Source of the DNA: Trichoderma breve
Lineage: Eukaryota; Ascomycota; Sordariomycetes; Hypocreales; Hypocreaceae
DNA: 64,000 nucleotides
Direction: 5' to 3'
Assembly: GCF_028502605.1 (NCBI RefSeq)
Contig: NW_026611593.1
Span: forward strand, 620,001 to 684,000
The position numbers were made by a program, and so were the translations under genes. The first letter of the stretch is position 1. Each line of letters starts with the position of its first letter. This document shows, piece by piece, positions 11,509-27,381 of this stretch. Below the pieces are notes generated by a model that saw only the letters and a list, made by a program, of their open reading frames with translations, searched no databases and was not told the DNA's origin.

Positions 11509-12798
11509 ATGCAGCCGTTTGGCCGTGCTGTCTGGAGACATGGCAGGATAGGGCTGGAGCTGGCAGCAAGGCCTGCACCCAGCGGCATCACCACAGCCCG
11601 ATGGCCCTCGACGGCCTGCAAGCGTTGCCATGTCCAGACCATCGTCTTCCCTCGCTTCTACTCTTCTTCTCAGCCTCCCAACGACGCCGACAAACCCCCC
11701 GTTCCCCCTCAATCCGCCCCCAAAGCAGCCGACAAACCGGCTGCAACCGCGAAAAATGCAACTACAGAATCCCCCGCCGCCAACGGTGCTTCGTGGTCCC
11801 GGCCAAGCTGGTTGGAGCTGCCATCGATATCTGAGGAGCGCCGGAGTGCCCTGAACAAGAGATTCAGCGGCATCATGGACAATGTCCAGTCAAAGGTCCT
11901 CAATGCCTCGCAGAAGCTCAACGAGATCACCGGCTACACTGGCATCGAAGCCATCAAGGTGGAGAATGAGCAGCTCGAGACTGGCTTAGCCGAGGCCCAG
12001 GCCCGTGTGCGGGCGGCCAGACAGGCATACAAGACATCAAATAACAAGCGGGCGTCGACTCAGCGTGAGGTGACGACGCTGCTTGCTCGCAAGGATACAT
12101 GGACACCAACAGATCTTGAACGCTTTACGGAACTGTACCGCACAGACCACGTCCTGGAGGGCGAGGTCGTTACCGCACAGGAAACCTTGACAGAGGCCGA
12201 GTCCGACGAGCAGAAGCTCAGCCAGAAGCTCAGCGCCGGCATCCTGAAACGTTACCATGAAGAGCAGATTTGGAGCGACCGGATCCGAAGGGCCTCGACC
12301 TGGGGTACCTGGGGCCTGATGGGCATGAACTTTGTCCTCTTTGTCGTTCTCCAGTTTGTTGCTGAGCCCTGGAAGAGGAAAAGGCTGGTCAAGGGCGTCG
12401 TGGCAGAGGAGAAGCGAGTCCTAGACGAAGTTCAGACCGAGCTGGCCGTTATCAAGGCCAACCTCGACCAGGTGGCCGCGGCCGCCGAGGTCGATAGGGT
12501 CAAGGCTCGTGAAAAGGAGGCCCAGAAGATTCTCAGCCTGACCAAGATCAGGGCTGTCTGGCAGACCACCATGTCCGCAGTTTGGATTCGCAGCTTCCAG
12601 GACTTGAAAGATCTCCTGTCGCGATGGAAGGCTCTTATAACTGACCTCGAGGTGTGGAGGGCGGGTTTCGAATACCTGATTAGCGAGCGCCAGGTAGATA
12701 TGCGTATGCGAGACGCATCCGCCCTGGTGCTGGAGGGCCTCATCACTGGCATATTCATCACTTGGCGCATGGGAGCGTTGTTTCGAAGTAGTAAATGA
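11509..12798 (+). CDS. SHE9: She9/Mdm33-family mitochondrial inner membrane protein
   Basis: A single exon encodes 429 residues from the ATG of MQPFGRAVWRHGR; the frame also opens 19 codons further upstream at 11452. The N-terminus is rich in Arg and lacks acids, as expected for a mitochondrial presequence, and ends in FYSSS. A charged, helical, coiled-coil region (about 110-265) contains WLELPSISEERR and ITGYTGIEAIK, typical of She9. It is followed by a membrane segment LMGMNFVLFVVLQFV, a second coiled coil, and a C-terminal hydrophobic stretch LEGLITGIFITWRMG. Family members sit in the inner mitochondrial membrane and influence mitochondrial shape, probably through inner-membrane fission. 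Confidence 0.9.
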   Translation: MQPFGRAVWRHGRIGLELAARPAPSGITTARWPSTACKRCHVQTIVFPRFYSSSQPPNDADKPPVPPQSAPKAADKPAATAKNATTESPAANGASWSRPSWLELPSISEERRSALNKRFSGIMDNVQSKVLNASQKLNEITGYTGIEAIKVENEQLETGLAEAQARVRAARQAYKTSNNKRASTQREVTTLLARKDTWTPTDLERFTELYRTDHVLEGEVVTAQETLTEAESDEQKLSQKLSAGILKRYHEEQIWSDRIRRASTWGTWGLMGMNFVLFVVLQFVAEPWKRKRLVKGVVAEEKRVLDEVQTELAVIKANLDQVAAAAEVDRVKAREKEAQKILSLTKIRAVWQTTMSAVWIRSFQDLKDLLSRWKALITDLEVWRAGFEYLISERQVDMRMRDASALVLEGLITGIFITWRMGALFRSSK

Positions 12799-15150
12799 AG
12801 GAGATGGATAGACATGTATTCTAACGATTCGACTCTTTGATGTAATATAGACACAGAACCATATGGGCCTTGAAGGGATATAACAAGGAGCTTTAGACAC
12901 ATATAGCGCAGCGGAGCGGATAGCCGGGCACGAATTACTATGTACATCCGGGGAGGGCTCTTTGTACAATGGGAAGGCTGCTATGAGGCCCAAAAAAATG
13001 CATTTTCTTCATGATCAAACACAAAGACTTGGATATTTGATGGCAAGGCTGTTTGAATGAAGTGGCGATGAGGCTGGTGGAGGTTGGTGGTCATGGCTTT
13101 GGTGGCGGTGGCAGAGATTTCAAAGTGCTTGCTGCTTATTACAGCTTCAGCCTGATGCTATGGTACTAACTTGAGGCAATCAATCGATCTCTCTCGAGCT
13201 CACCGACGGCACAATAAGCTGCCGCTCATCTTTGCCCCAAATTTCTCCAGCCACAGCCAGCCTCGTCCGGATCTCGTTGCGAGAGTCCGGTCTGCCACTG
13301 CCTCTCACCAAGCACTAACAAAGAACTGAAGGACAATTACTGCTAGTATGACCTAAGAGAAGCGCCATGGCAAACGTCAAAGGCACCGCACAAGCCATTC
13401 AGCACCGGACACAAGCCTTGCAAAAATAGCATGGAGCAACGTCATTCCGGTCGGTGTAACCCCATGTCCTAGCAAAAAAACGGCCAATGCTGGGAGAGAC
13501 AAATCTAGGACTTTTGACCTAGAGCTGCTAGGACTTTTTTTTCACTTGATTTCGGTTTGTGCTTTGGGAACCGAAGGAGGCTTTTGCTTTTGCTACACAT
13601 ACGGGAGTTGCACAAAGCGAAAAGCTTCGTTCTAATGCAACCCCCCCGCCGTTGGAATTGCTCTTCATTCGCTCTCGGAGCTTCGTGGTGGAATAAAGTT
13701 TGGGTTAGGAGGTTGGTGTGATTTTTCACAGGCCGATCGCCCATTGATCTTTGTTCTCTTTGGTGAGATCGAATGGATGAGGCGTCACGTGGAGCAGGTT
13801 GAATGGCATGTCGTATTGGGCTGGATGGCTTTGTTGTTTTATACGAGAGGCCGCCTTTCTTTGTGATTGATCAGACGTTTGAAGATGCTTTGTGCATTGC
13901 CAAGCTGCTATGAATTGCGTGGCATAGCATTAATAGCTGCAGCTAAATTTCAAGGTTCTCTCATGAAAGGCTCAAGCTTTTGTTTGCTTTAGAGTTTATT
14001 AATGCGTATATGGTCTAAGTCTAAGTGAAGCTGTTGCATCATAATCCCCAGTATAAGGTCGGACAAGGTGCTACTCAGCACTCAGCACTAAATATTTGTC
14101 AAACGAGTTAATGGTAACTATATCGAAATGCCGTAGCTTCTTCTCAAAGGCCGTACTGTAGCTCCATGTTACGTTGTCCCGGCTGCAATTGTCTCAGACA
14201 CGTCTTGTTTCTCGGTTTATGCAGGGTAGGCTGTTGCCGTTACCGTTAGCTTGGCCCGAGGTGAGGCGACGTTTGTGATGTGGAATCACATATTGCCTTA
14301 GATAGGAGCCCGACTGGACCAGGCACCAAATATGGTAGGAGGCCGACATGCTTGGTAACTGTTTGGTAATTAGGGAATGATTGTAGCAAGGGACGGCCGC
14401 TGATCCATCGTAAAGAACGGCATAGAATAATACGTTGATGCTATTTGTAACGAATCATGAACCGCCTCTTACAGCTGAAAGGGGGCTTCGGCTAGTTTCT
14501 CAAATGTTGCGGCCTTAGTCGGCAGAGGTCAAGACGACGAGGCAAAGCCCAGTTTTCCCTACCTAGATAGTCCTATGAAGAAGCACCCCAGGCGGTGGCT
14601 GTAACGCAGAGAGTCTCGACAAATATGCACTGTACATCTAAGATACACGAGTTTTAAAGATCAGCACCAGCACTAGATACGGTTCATGTCGGGTAGATTT
14701 CAGTCCATCCAACAGCCTCGTAATAGCAGCATCTCATCACCGCTGCTGGCTGCTGTCTTTAGGGCCCTCCACTGTCAGTTAGTGTCAGTGCCGCAAAACC
14801 GCCCGACATTGGCCATCATAAACCCCGCCACATGCCTAGCGACTCCCCCCCATCACTGACGACATCCACAAAACACCACCTTTGACAGGCCAGGCACCTT
14901 GGCCTTTTTATTTTTTTCCCTCTTCCCACCGCAAGACTCTCTGTCCTGCCGCTCCCCAGGCATCTCGCCCAGCAGCTTCTTATTCCACCTCCCTCGCCTT
15001 GCCCGGCCGCTCCCGTCGTGCATCTAGTCGTGGAGCCGCTTGTTTTTTTTCTCTCTCCACCTCCACCCCGATCCTCCTCCTCCTCTTCTCCTCTCCTCAC
15101 CATCACCAGACCGTCTTGCGCGTACGAATCGCGCTCCCCGCACCGCCGCC
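12799..15150. promoter_or_regulatory. Long gene-free region upstream of PKC1
   Basis: About 2.35 kb contain no supportable gene. The last 150 bases before PKC1 form a strongly pyrimidine-rich leader, as is common for highly transcribed fungal genes. The rest probably carries the SHE9 3' end and PKC1 regulatory DNA; that is inference. A 79-codon ATG frame at 13505-13744 on the minus strand has no recognisable content. Confidence 0.45.
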
Positions 15151-18999
<3,849 letters not shown>

Positions 19000-19858
19000 T
19001 ACAACGACGAACAGAGTTTGACCAAGACAACTAGTGGAGATAAAAAATAATGGTGGCGGCGGCTCTATAAACGCGAGCTTTCTTCCTGCTGTCCAGCAGC
19101 CGGGATGCGGTGCCGCGAGGTGCCCGATGGATCCTTACAGACTAGTACGGCGAGACGATATGATGGCCTTTTGGTAATACTTGCAGAAGGAGAAGAGGTT
19201 TTGATGAGCGTTTGGTGTCTTTTCTTCTTTTTTTCTTCTTTAACAAAAGGGAGATGTCTTTTCTGTCGCTCGCCAGGCTACGTTTTTGATTGCCTTGAGT
19301 CTTTACTTTCCATTCTTAAAAGGGCGACTTTCTTTTCTTTTTTTTCTTACGTCTTGAAAGAAAAGCAAATCTCTTTGGGACTTGGGAATTACTTCATTTT
19401 TTCTTTAACTTAAATACTGACTGTCGCGCTTTTTGTTATTTCAACATTCAATCTTCAGCGGAGAAGAAACTACCATTGTTGTTGCTTGTGGGGGAATTTG
19501 TTAGCGTAAGAAGTATACCTACTAATAGAGAATTTGATACTATACCTATAGAGTAGTTTGATTTGAGTCATGTTGTGTGATGTCCATTTGATGCTATGCC
19601 TACGAAGTAATACGAAGTAGTTGATTGGTTCGAGTCATGTTGTTTGAAGTTGATTTAAATGTGGGATTTTATAGTAGGGTGAGTTGTAGGTTTGGGTGAA
19701 TTAAGAATGTCGTGATGAGAATTGGCTTCTATGGGATTATTTAGAGACTATCGATATAGAGGTCCTCTTCTTTTACGTCTATATATAATTTTTTTTTTCT
19801 GTTTATGTTGGTTTACATGTTATTGTTTCGTTGCTTCCGTCTTTTCATTCATTTTTCT
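19000..19858. other. Convergent intergenic region, T-rich
   Basis: These 860 bases lie between the convergent PKC1 and acyl-CoA dehydrogenase genes. They are rich in T tracts and presumably hold long 3' untranslated regions. The imperfectly repeated string tgatactatacctatagagtag / tgatgctatgcctacgaag near 19535-19615 suggests a small local duplication. No gene is seen. Confidence 0.5.
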
Positions 19859-21336
19859 TTAGTTGGTGTACTCCTTTTGCAGCAGCTTGGCAATGGTGTT
19901 GAGCCTGTTGGTAGGTAAATCATGTTAGCCTCTTGACTCTTCACTATACAAGGTATTATTTCAAGATGAAAACTCACTGAATGTTGCTCGTGCCCTCGTA
20001 AATGGCACCAATCTTGCTGTCACGGAAAAACTTCTCAGCCAGACCCTCGCGCACAAAGCCCATGCCGCCCATCCACTCAACAGCGAGGCTGCTCACGCGG
20101 CCGGCAACCTGCGAAGCATACAGCTTCGCCATGGCGGCGTCCTTGATGAAATCCTGGCCGGCCTCCTTCTTGCGGGCGGCGTTGTAGACGAGGGCGCGGG
20201 CGGCGGCGATGTCGGTGTATGCCTGCGCGAACTGGTGCTGCATGCCCTGGAACTCGCCGATGAGGGTGCCGAACTGGCGGCGGTCGTTCCAGGCGTACTT
20301 GACGGCGTTTTCCCAGGCTCCCAGGGCGAGGCCGGTCATCTGGGCGGCGATGCCGATTCGCCCTTCGTTGAGGATGCTGATGGCGTACTTGTAGCCCTGG
20401 CCGCGCTCGCCGAGGATGTTCTCCTTGGGGACGTGGACGTCGTCAAAGTTGAGGACGCAGGTGCTGCTGGCGCGGATGCCGAGCTTCTTCTCCTTCTTGG
20501 CGATGGAGAATCCGGGGGTGCCCTTTTCGACGACGAAGGCGGTGATGCCCTTGTAGCCCTTTGACGGGTCGAGGTTGGCGAAGACGAGGAAGATGCCCGC
20601 CTCTACGGAGTTTGTGATCCACATCTTTGATCCGTTGAGGACGAAGCCATCAGCAGTCTCCGTTGCGCGGGTGGCCATGGCGAAGGCGTCTGATCCGGAG
20701 ACGGGCTCAGAAAGACAGAAGGAGGCGACGGTGTCAGTGGCCAGGCGCGGGAGATAGGTGCGCTTGATGTGTTCAGAGCCCCATTTCATAATGGCCGTGT
20801 TGCAGAGGGTGTTGTGGACGTCGCACATGACGCTGACGCTGGGATCAGCACGAGCGAGCTCCTCAATGGCGATGATGGCAGAAGTAAAGTTCATGCCCGC
20901 GCCGCCGTACTCCTCGGGGATCTCGATGCCCATGAGGCCCTGCTCGAACATTTGCTCGACGATGGCCGGGTCCATGGCCTCGGCCTCGTCCATCTCGCGG
21001 GCCTTGGGGAGGACGACGTCGGTGGCGAACTTGGAGACGGACTCGGTCATGGCGGCCTCGATCTCGGAGAGGTGGGAGATGGGCGTGGGGGGGATTTCCG
21101 AGATGTCGATGGGAGAGGCTGAGAGTCTGGGGGTGGTTGTGGCGAGATGGCGGATGGGGCTGAAGGCATTGTTAGCTGCTGGTAGATTGGATATATTGAG
21201 GTAGTGTTGAGCTCTTGTTTTCTTACACATTGCTTCGGATGGCTGGACGGAGGACGCTGGCGACGGAGCTTCGCTGGGCGAGGGCCCGGCTGGAGCGCAG
21301 GGCAGGGCGTAGAGCCCGTGTGAATGACGATGACAT
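19859..21336 (-). CDS. Short/branched-chain acyl-CoA dehydrogenase, mitochondrial
   Basis: Exons 21336-21227, 21159-19978 and 19904-19859 give 445 residues. The first exon supplies an Arg/Ser-rich presequence beginning MSSSFTRALRP, expected for mitochondrial import; its intron has a GTAAGA donor and a CTAAC branch site just before the acceptor. Acyl-CoA dehydrogenase signatures are CLSEPVSGSDAFA, WITNSVEAGIF, the C-terminal-domain string RRQFGTLIGEFQGMQ and GGMGFVREGLAEKFFRD. The catalytic base Glu is in YEGTSNIQ, split by the last intron. The closest family is ACADSB/ACADS-like, which oxidises short straight or branched acyl-CoAs from isoleucine and fatty acid breakdown. Exact substrate range is not decided by sequence. 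Confidence 0.93.
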
Positions 21337-21997
21337 GATCTTTGGAGAGAAGCTTGGAGGATGTGGGGGGAGAGGATGAGACCGAGGCTATCAGATCTAT
21401 GCAATGAGAAGAATGGAAACGAAAATAAAGACAGCGAGGCTAGGGATAAATAGAAAAGAAAAGAGAAGAGAAAAAAGGGAGAGAAAAGCAATAAGCAATC
21501 GATTATCGCCGGGCCCGGCTCTTCACTTCTCTTTTTTACCCCAGCTGGTTCGTTGACTTGTGGTTGTCGGTGGATTCAGCCGAGGATAACCATTCTATCC
21601 GGGGCCGCTATACCGACGCCGACGGGCAGCGGGGCAGACAGGTGAAAAGAGAATTGGTAACGTGGGGTGAGTTTTGAGATGAAGAGCCGGGATTTAGCCG
21701 CCCCAAGATGGGCTTTTTCACATGTCGGGAGAGGTGGAGTGGGAAAAAAAGGTACATTGAGTGAGGTACCGCTTTTGTGTGTCGGAATGCGGCTGATCTG
21801 GGGTTCCGGGATATTCAAGGTCATGTGACTCTTCTTCAATTCAGCCCACTTGCAAGATTTGGTGATGGCTGCATATTGATGGGTTGGATTGATAACGAGG
21901 CGCAACGACATTCGCCAACAACTCAATTGCACACACAACACACCAAAGAGGATCTTGCTTCTACAAGCAAGAAATAGCCCCAATTGCGCAGCCCATC
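21337..21997. promoter_or_regulatory. Divergent promoter region, ACAD / MRPS12
   Basis: About 660 bases separate two divergently transcribed genes for mitochondrial proteins. Purine-rich sequence lies just upstream of the dehydrogenase start. No separate gene is supportable. Shared regulation is possible but not shown. Confidence 0.45.
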
Positions 21998-22619
21998 ATG
22001 GCTTCCGCACTCCTCCGCAGCTTCTTCTCCCCCGCCGCCCGCCAATCCCTCACATCAACAACAACGACTCTCTCCTCAACATCAATATCCCCCATCGTCT
22101 CCAGATTCCACTCGCCGCTCCTCTCCCTCGCCCAGCGCTCATTCTCAACAACCCCCGCCCCGCAAGCCACGCTGAACCAAGTCCTGCGCGGCATCCGAAA
22201 GGGCAAGCGAGCTCGTCACGCCGTCTCGCCCGCTCTATCCAACACGCACTGTCCCGCCCTCAAGGGCGTGTGTCTGCGTGTCGGCGTCGTGAGGCCCAAG
22301 AAGCCCAATTCCGGTGAGCGCAAGACTGCGCGTGTCAAGTTATCCTCGGGAGCTGTTGTTACGGCGTATATCCCTGGTGAAGGGCATAATATCCAGCAGC
22401 ATAGCGTGGTGCTTGTGAGGGGAGGGAGGGCGCAGGATTGTCCTGGTGTGCGGTATCATTTGGTGCGAGGAGCATTGGATCTGGTATGTTGAGATTGAGA
22501 TTGAGATTAGAGTGAGTATGTGAGCTGACTTGAGTTTGTTTTAGGGTGGTGTTGCGAGCAGAACGACGAGCAGGAGTAAATATGGTACCAAGAAGCCCAA
22601 GAAGGCTACTGTTGGTTGA
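21998..22619 (+). CDS. MRPS12: Mitochondrial ribosomal protein S12 (uS12m)
   Basis: Exons 21998-22483 and 22545-22619 encode 186 residues. An N-terminal Ser/Thr-rich mitochondrial targeting segment of about 55 residues is followed by the conserved uS12 core. The core shows [43 protein letters not shown] (cited as landmarks in two parts: [12 protein letters not shown] and [11 protein letters not shown]), [13 protein letters not shown] and [17 protein letters not shown], ending SKYGTKKPK. The PKKPNS loop lies at the decoding centre of the small subunit. The intron falls between LDL and GG, in phase 0. The ATG is supported by the presequence and by divergence from the upstream neighbour. Confidence 0.96.
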
Positions 22620-23148
22620 GCTGGTGTATGAGTGGATGAAGAATAAAACGACATGTGGAAACGACGGATTTCTTGTGTAAATGAGGGAAATGTTGATCTA
22701 GACATTGGACCGCCATGTATAAAAAATACCATAGAGCAGCACAAGAGACGAGCACTGTACAATACATATAAAAAAAGGACAACTTATAATCACACCTTGG
22801 AACAGCAAGTCAGCAACAGCAAGTCACGTCAAACAAACACCCTCACTTTCCATTTCACCCTATACTATATTTACACCAGCAATCATTGTCCAATCGTGTA
22901 AAGCCAGCAGACACAGACGCCCCTTTATACCTCCCGCAGTTTAAAAAAAATACCATTCCCTTTTTTTGTTTTCGTCTCTTCTCATAGCCCCCCTTTAATT
23001 CATGCGTGCATGCACATACATATGCACATGCACTTGATGTGTGAGACGTGCCTGCGAATTAAACTCGAGTAAGAATAACTAAGCGTACCCGCCTGTCCCA
23101 TTGAAAACTTGATCACTGGTCAAGTATAAAAGCTTTTCCATCACATCT
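22620..23148. other. Convergent intergenic region
   Basis: The 3' flanks of MRPS12 and the convergent KTR gene. The sequence is AT-rich with alternating purine/pyrimidine strings near 23003-23035. Nothing gene-like is seen. Confidence 0.55.
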
Positions 23149-24602
23149 CTAATCCCGCTGGTTCTCCCAGCCCTCGGGCTTGTCCATGCCGTTCATGTCA
23201 AAGAACCGAGACGTACCTAGGTTAACAGTTAGCAAATGCTCCCACTCTCCCATGCTACGTTCAGCAAGGGCCAACTTACAAGAATAACCCCTCCAATCGA
23301 AATTCTCCTTAGGATCGCAATGGCAGCGAAGGTCGATTCTTGTCTTTTCGCCAGTGGGGCAGTGAGTAAAGGGGACGTGCCAGTAGGCAATGTCGTTGAA
23401 GAACTGAATCTCGCTCCTGTTGAGCATCAGGCCAGCAGCAATGGAGTGCACGGGGGCATCTCCCCATCGCTCGTAGAAGAAGCCGCCGTCTCTGTCAAGG
23501 GACTCGAAAAAGTCAATGTACTGCTTGCTTCGCAGCCATTCCAGGCTGCCAATCTCAAAGTTGGACCACTGTCATCTCTAATTAGCTATACTCGGAGTTG
23601 AAACCATTAAAAAAGGAATGCTTACAAAGTGGCAGTTGTTGTAGGTTTCACCACCGTCGTCACTCAAAAACTTCATCGAGTTGTCCTCGGCAATGTGCTC
23701 GGGATGGTTCTTCATAAACTTCTTGGTGCTTTCCCACAGAGTGGCAATGGTGGCCGGGTACTCGTACAAGCTCAGCACAAAGCTGTACTTCTTTCCATTC
23801 TCAACCATGAGGCGGAAGGGGTCGTAGTGGATGTCGCAGTAGAGCTCGATGGAGGGCTCCACGCGCCAGTAGTATTCGTAGTTCAGCATCAGGGGCTGGC
23901 GGAAGAAGAAACCGGACTCGAAGCGGCACATGTGGCGGTAGCTGACCGAGTCGCCGTAGATGATCTTGCGCTCAGCCATGTCCTCTCGCACCTTCTTGGC
24001 CTTGTCTTGGTCAATCCACTCGGGGAAGGACCAGTGCTCGGGAGCAATCTCGCCATAGTATGTCTTGCCAGACACCAGAGACGTCGTCACCTTCTTGAAA
24101 GTGCTGTCAAAGGGCTTGTCGTTGAGAAAGACCCAGTCGTAGTTGTATCGTCGGTTGAAACGGTCCTCGACCTGGCGGATCGAGCGAGCAATATCCCAGA
24201 CGTCGCTGTTTCGGGCGAGGGTGACAAAGGTGGCGTTGACTCGGGGGCCGGGGGCAATGCCCACCAGGTCGTTGAATCCGGGATCGTTCGGGGTCAGGGC
24301 AAGAGGAAAGTCCTTTGCATTGCCAGAGGGAGCCTTTGGCGGCGCGGGCTTGGAGACATCTTGGGATTGCTGGTTGGGGCCTGATGAGAAGGCGCCCTTG
24401 CTAATGTCCACGCCCTCGTACTTTGAATTGGAGACGAAGTAGAAGACTAGAATTGTCTTTGCATCTAGGTTAGCATCTACCCCATTGTGCATGCGTCACC
24501 GTGCCTTTTGCCTTTTGCATTAAATGGGTCGGGGATATTGGAGCCACGTACAAAGAATGCGATAAGCAGGTATCGCACATAGCGCGCATTTGCAGACGCC
24601 AT
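23149..24602 (-). CDS. Golgi alpha-1,2-mannosyltransferase, KTR/KRE2/MNT1 family (GT15)
   Basis: Four exons: 24602-24552, 24456-23626, 23568-23280 and 23216-23149, giving 412 residues. The N-terminus is a short cytosolic tail and a signal anchor ([16 protein letters not shown]) made by joining exons 1 and 2. The lumenal domain carries GT15 landmarks: [62 protein letters not shown], and [14 protein letters not shown] across intron 2. These enzymes extend O- and N-linked mannans from GDP-mannose in the Golgi. Exon 1 has a GTACGT donor; I chose the second AG (13 nt past the CTAAC branch site) because it keeps the frame and completes the membrane helix. Confidence 0.93.
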
Positions 24603-27381
24603 GATGGTGCGTGGGCGGCAACAATTGCCAGAGAGAAGACGAGCGGTTGGAGGAATTCAACGACGCCGGTGGAGAGTGGGAAAGGAGCCGGTTTTGTTTC
24701 TGGGATGAAGCGAAACAATCGAGACAGGGGTGGCGCACAGCGTCTGGGATCGTGGACAGATGCTGTTAGACGCACATGGCCGGGTTGTATCGAATCGCCA
24801 GAGATTGAAGGGAGCCCCGTGCAGGAGGAAATCGAGTCAGGCCGCTGGCTGGTTTGGATCGGGCAGCCAGAGCAGTAAGTCGGTGATGGAAAAAGTCGTC
24901 AATGAAGAATAGAAAAGGGCCTGAAACGAGAGAAGATGAAAAGGAGGACAAAGATTGAGGCGGGTATCCGTAGATAATAAGTGGGAGGGAAATCCTTCAG
25001 GTTCCAGAGAGCGCCTCGTATCTTGCTAGTAGCGGGTTAGCAGCTGCAAACGACTCGGCCGGCATTACGCAGCTGAGTCCAGCAGGGCCGGCCGGGCTTG
25101 CGTGTGCTAAAATCCCCTAACCGTCAACCGCAGGGAGCTATTGGCGTCCACCAAGTACGCGGCCGGTACATGCGCTCGTAAAGACAGATTGGCCCCTTTG
25201 AGGTGGCAGTGGCCGGCAAACCTACAGCGATGGGGTCCATGTACTACAGGTAGCTGGAGTATTGACAAGTACCTTGGCCGTACCCCTTATAGCACTGCTC
25301 CGTACAGATTAAATCACATCGATGGATCATGGAAAATTGTTGCCGTTCAGGCTCAAATTCAGGCTCAGGAGACGGCAATCCGGAATCTTGGGCGGGTAAG
25401 GCTGCGCTGTGCAGTGCCGGGAATTGGCAAAGGGGGCTGACTGACTGGCCCAACAGAGGCCTCAAATTGCTGTCCATGTCCATCTGCTTTGGTGCGATAT
25501 GGACAAGAAGAAGCGGTATAAGAGACGATGCCAGAGTACAGAGGACTACCGAGGTGGTACCTGACCTGATGCCAGCACCAAAAGGAGACCCTTGGTTGCA
25601 CAATGGCTGGCACGCGATGCATCTCGCCAACCAACAGCAAATCCATGATCCGTTTCATTCCCTCTGCTCTAGGTGGCATTGGATCTCTCGCTGTAACTGA
25701 AGCCCCTGTAACCACTAGCGCATTGCTGTTTCGCAGTGGAGGCTCAGCACTCACTGATCGTCGCAGAACCCTGTCGACTAGCTCGGCGGAAGGATCGTGG
25801 AATGATTCAATGTAGACGTCTGGTGGCTGAGTGCGTAAGGGCATAGGTATGTACTGCATAACATGTGTGGGATAGTAGCGAGCTTGGCATTGTAGACAAA
25901 CTAAAGCCCTCAATACAAAGGCAACATTGAGTGTTTTAACCAGAGCAACAATTGATGGATTCAGATCGGCGGATGCCTGTTACGGACCCCTACATAGTAC
26001 TGCACATGTACATGCACGTATGGGTCATCCTTGTCCAAAGATTCTGTACAAGTACTCGTAAGCCGGGTAACCGATCTCGTCATGTAGGAGATTGGCTGCT
26101 GAATGGCTTGAGACGATCAGACACTGGCACACAGCCAAGCGAGCGTCCAAAAATGAAACACGTCACAGCTATGTACGAGTATGTACCTGGTAGCAATTGA
26201 TGAAGGGAGTGACTCTTCAGCTACTGGGTATCCAGCATTCCATTGTCTCAAACACACAGCTACCTGCACGCAGTGATGATACCAGATACTAGGAGCAAGT
26301 AGCGACAGTAGCAGATACTCAAGGAATTGGCAAGTATTTCCTAGGTATTGCTTGGAAGCAAAACTTAGAGAACATTGGACTATTGTTTTCTTCACCTTGT
26401 CCGTATGGAGTCAGAGAGATGGACCACCAAATAGTATCTGCACTATCGACCCAGGCAGGTATCCATAAACAAATAGTTGACTTTTTGTCTCCCACATAAT
26501 TCAAGAAAAGAAAAAGCCACAAGAAGCTTGGTATCCATCCAATTGACCATTCATGTGATAATCTATCGTTTCATGTTTTATTCAAAGAAATCTTCTCATG
26601 AAGTCATTAAATCTCATAGATATTGCACGATTGGATTTTATGCATCTCGTTCTCGTTGCCCCTCCATGCGCGAGGCCACGTGACCCCACGCCGGCTGACT
26701 GATTCTGTTTCCCTCCCACATGTGGGGGTTTGGTTTCTATTCGAGGACGTCAGTCTCACCAAAACCGCACAATTGGCCTCCAGGCGCTGAGCTCTCGCTT
26801 CGCCGCCTCGAGTTTCTGGATCGCTGCTCAGCTGCGCCTTGTTGGACAGGCCGCATTTTGACAAGGAGCTCCGCGTTTGGTCAGCTTCTTGCTTGTGCTC
26901 TTGGACATCCTCGGCGTCGCAGCGGGAAGACACCATGATAGGTTTGTGCGCTTTTCAAGTCCTCGCCATCCCTTCACTATCTTAGCGGTACGTTGCCTTC
27001 TGCTGCCTTTGCCCTCAAGCTGTTTTCTGCCGTCGCCAGAGCCATTTGACTCGACCACTGGTGGGGAGTCGTTGAGGAGGGGAAGCTGCGTCTGATATTC
27101 GAGCCTTGTCGAGGTCTTGTCCCTTTCAGCCTTGCCGGATGGGCAAGACAACACATCGCGCGCAGAATTGCGGGGCCACTCCGGGGCTCAACAATCGCTC
27201 CAGCTCACCACCAACCTTTTAGCTTTGGCAGAGTCTACCGCTCTTAGCAGCCCAGAGTCTAAATAAGCCTCGCGAACCTTTCTCTACTTCTTGAAACTTT
27301 TGCATACAAAACTTTGTCCACCAGACTAACAACATCGTTACTAGTATGTTAAACATATAATTCCCCGTTCAACAATCCAAC
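24603..27381. promoter_or_regulatory. Long divergent intergenic region, KTR / PAT1
   Basis: About 2.8 kb contain no gene I can support. The middle part (25.2-26.4 kb) is rich in GTAC-containing strings such as gtacatgtac. The last 700 bases are the likely PAT1 promoter and leader. A minus-strand frame from an ATG at 25859 to 25365 (165 codons) has no recognisable domain and is not called. Confidence 0.45.

Noticed and set aside
13505..13744. 79-codon minus-strand ATG frame upstream of PKC1
   Set aside because: No homology that I can recognise, and no promoter or splice signals that favour it.
25365..25859. 165-codon minus-strand ATG frame between KTR and PAT1
   Set aside because: Composition is unremarkable, no domain is visible, and several other frames overlap it.
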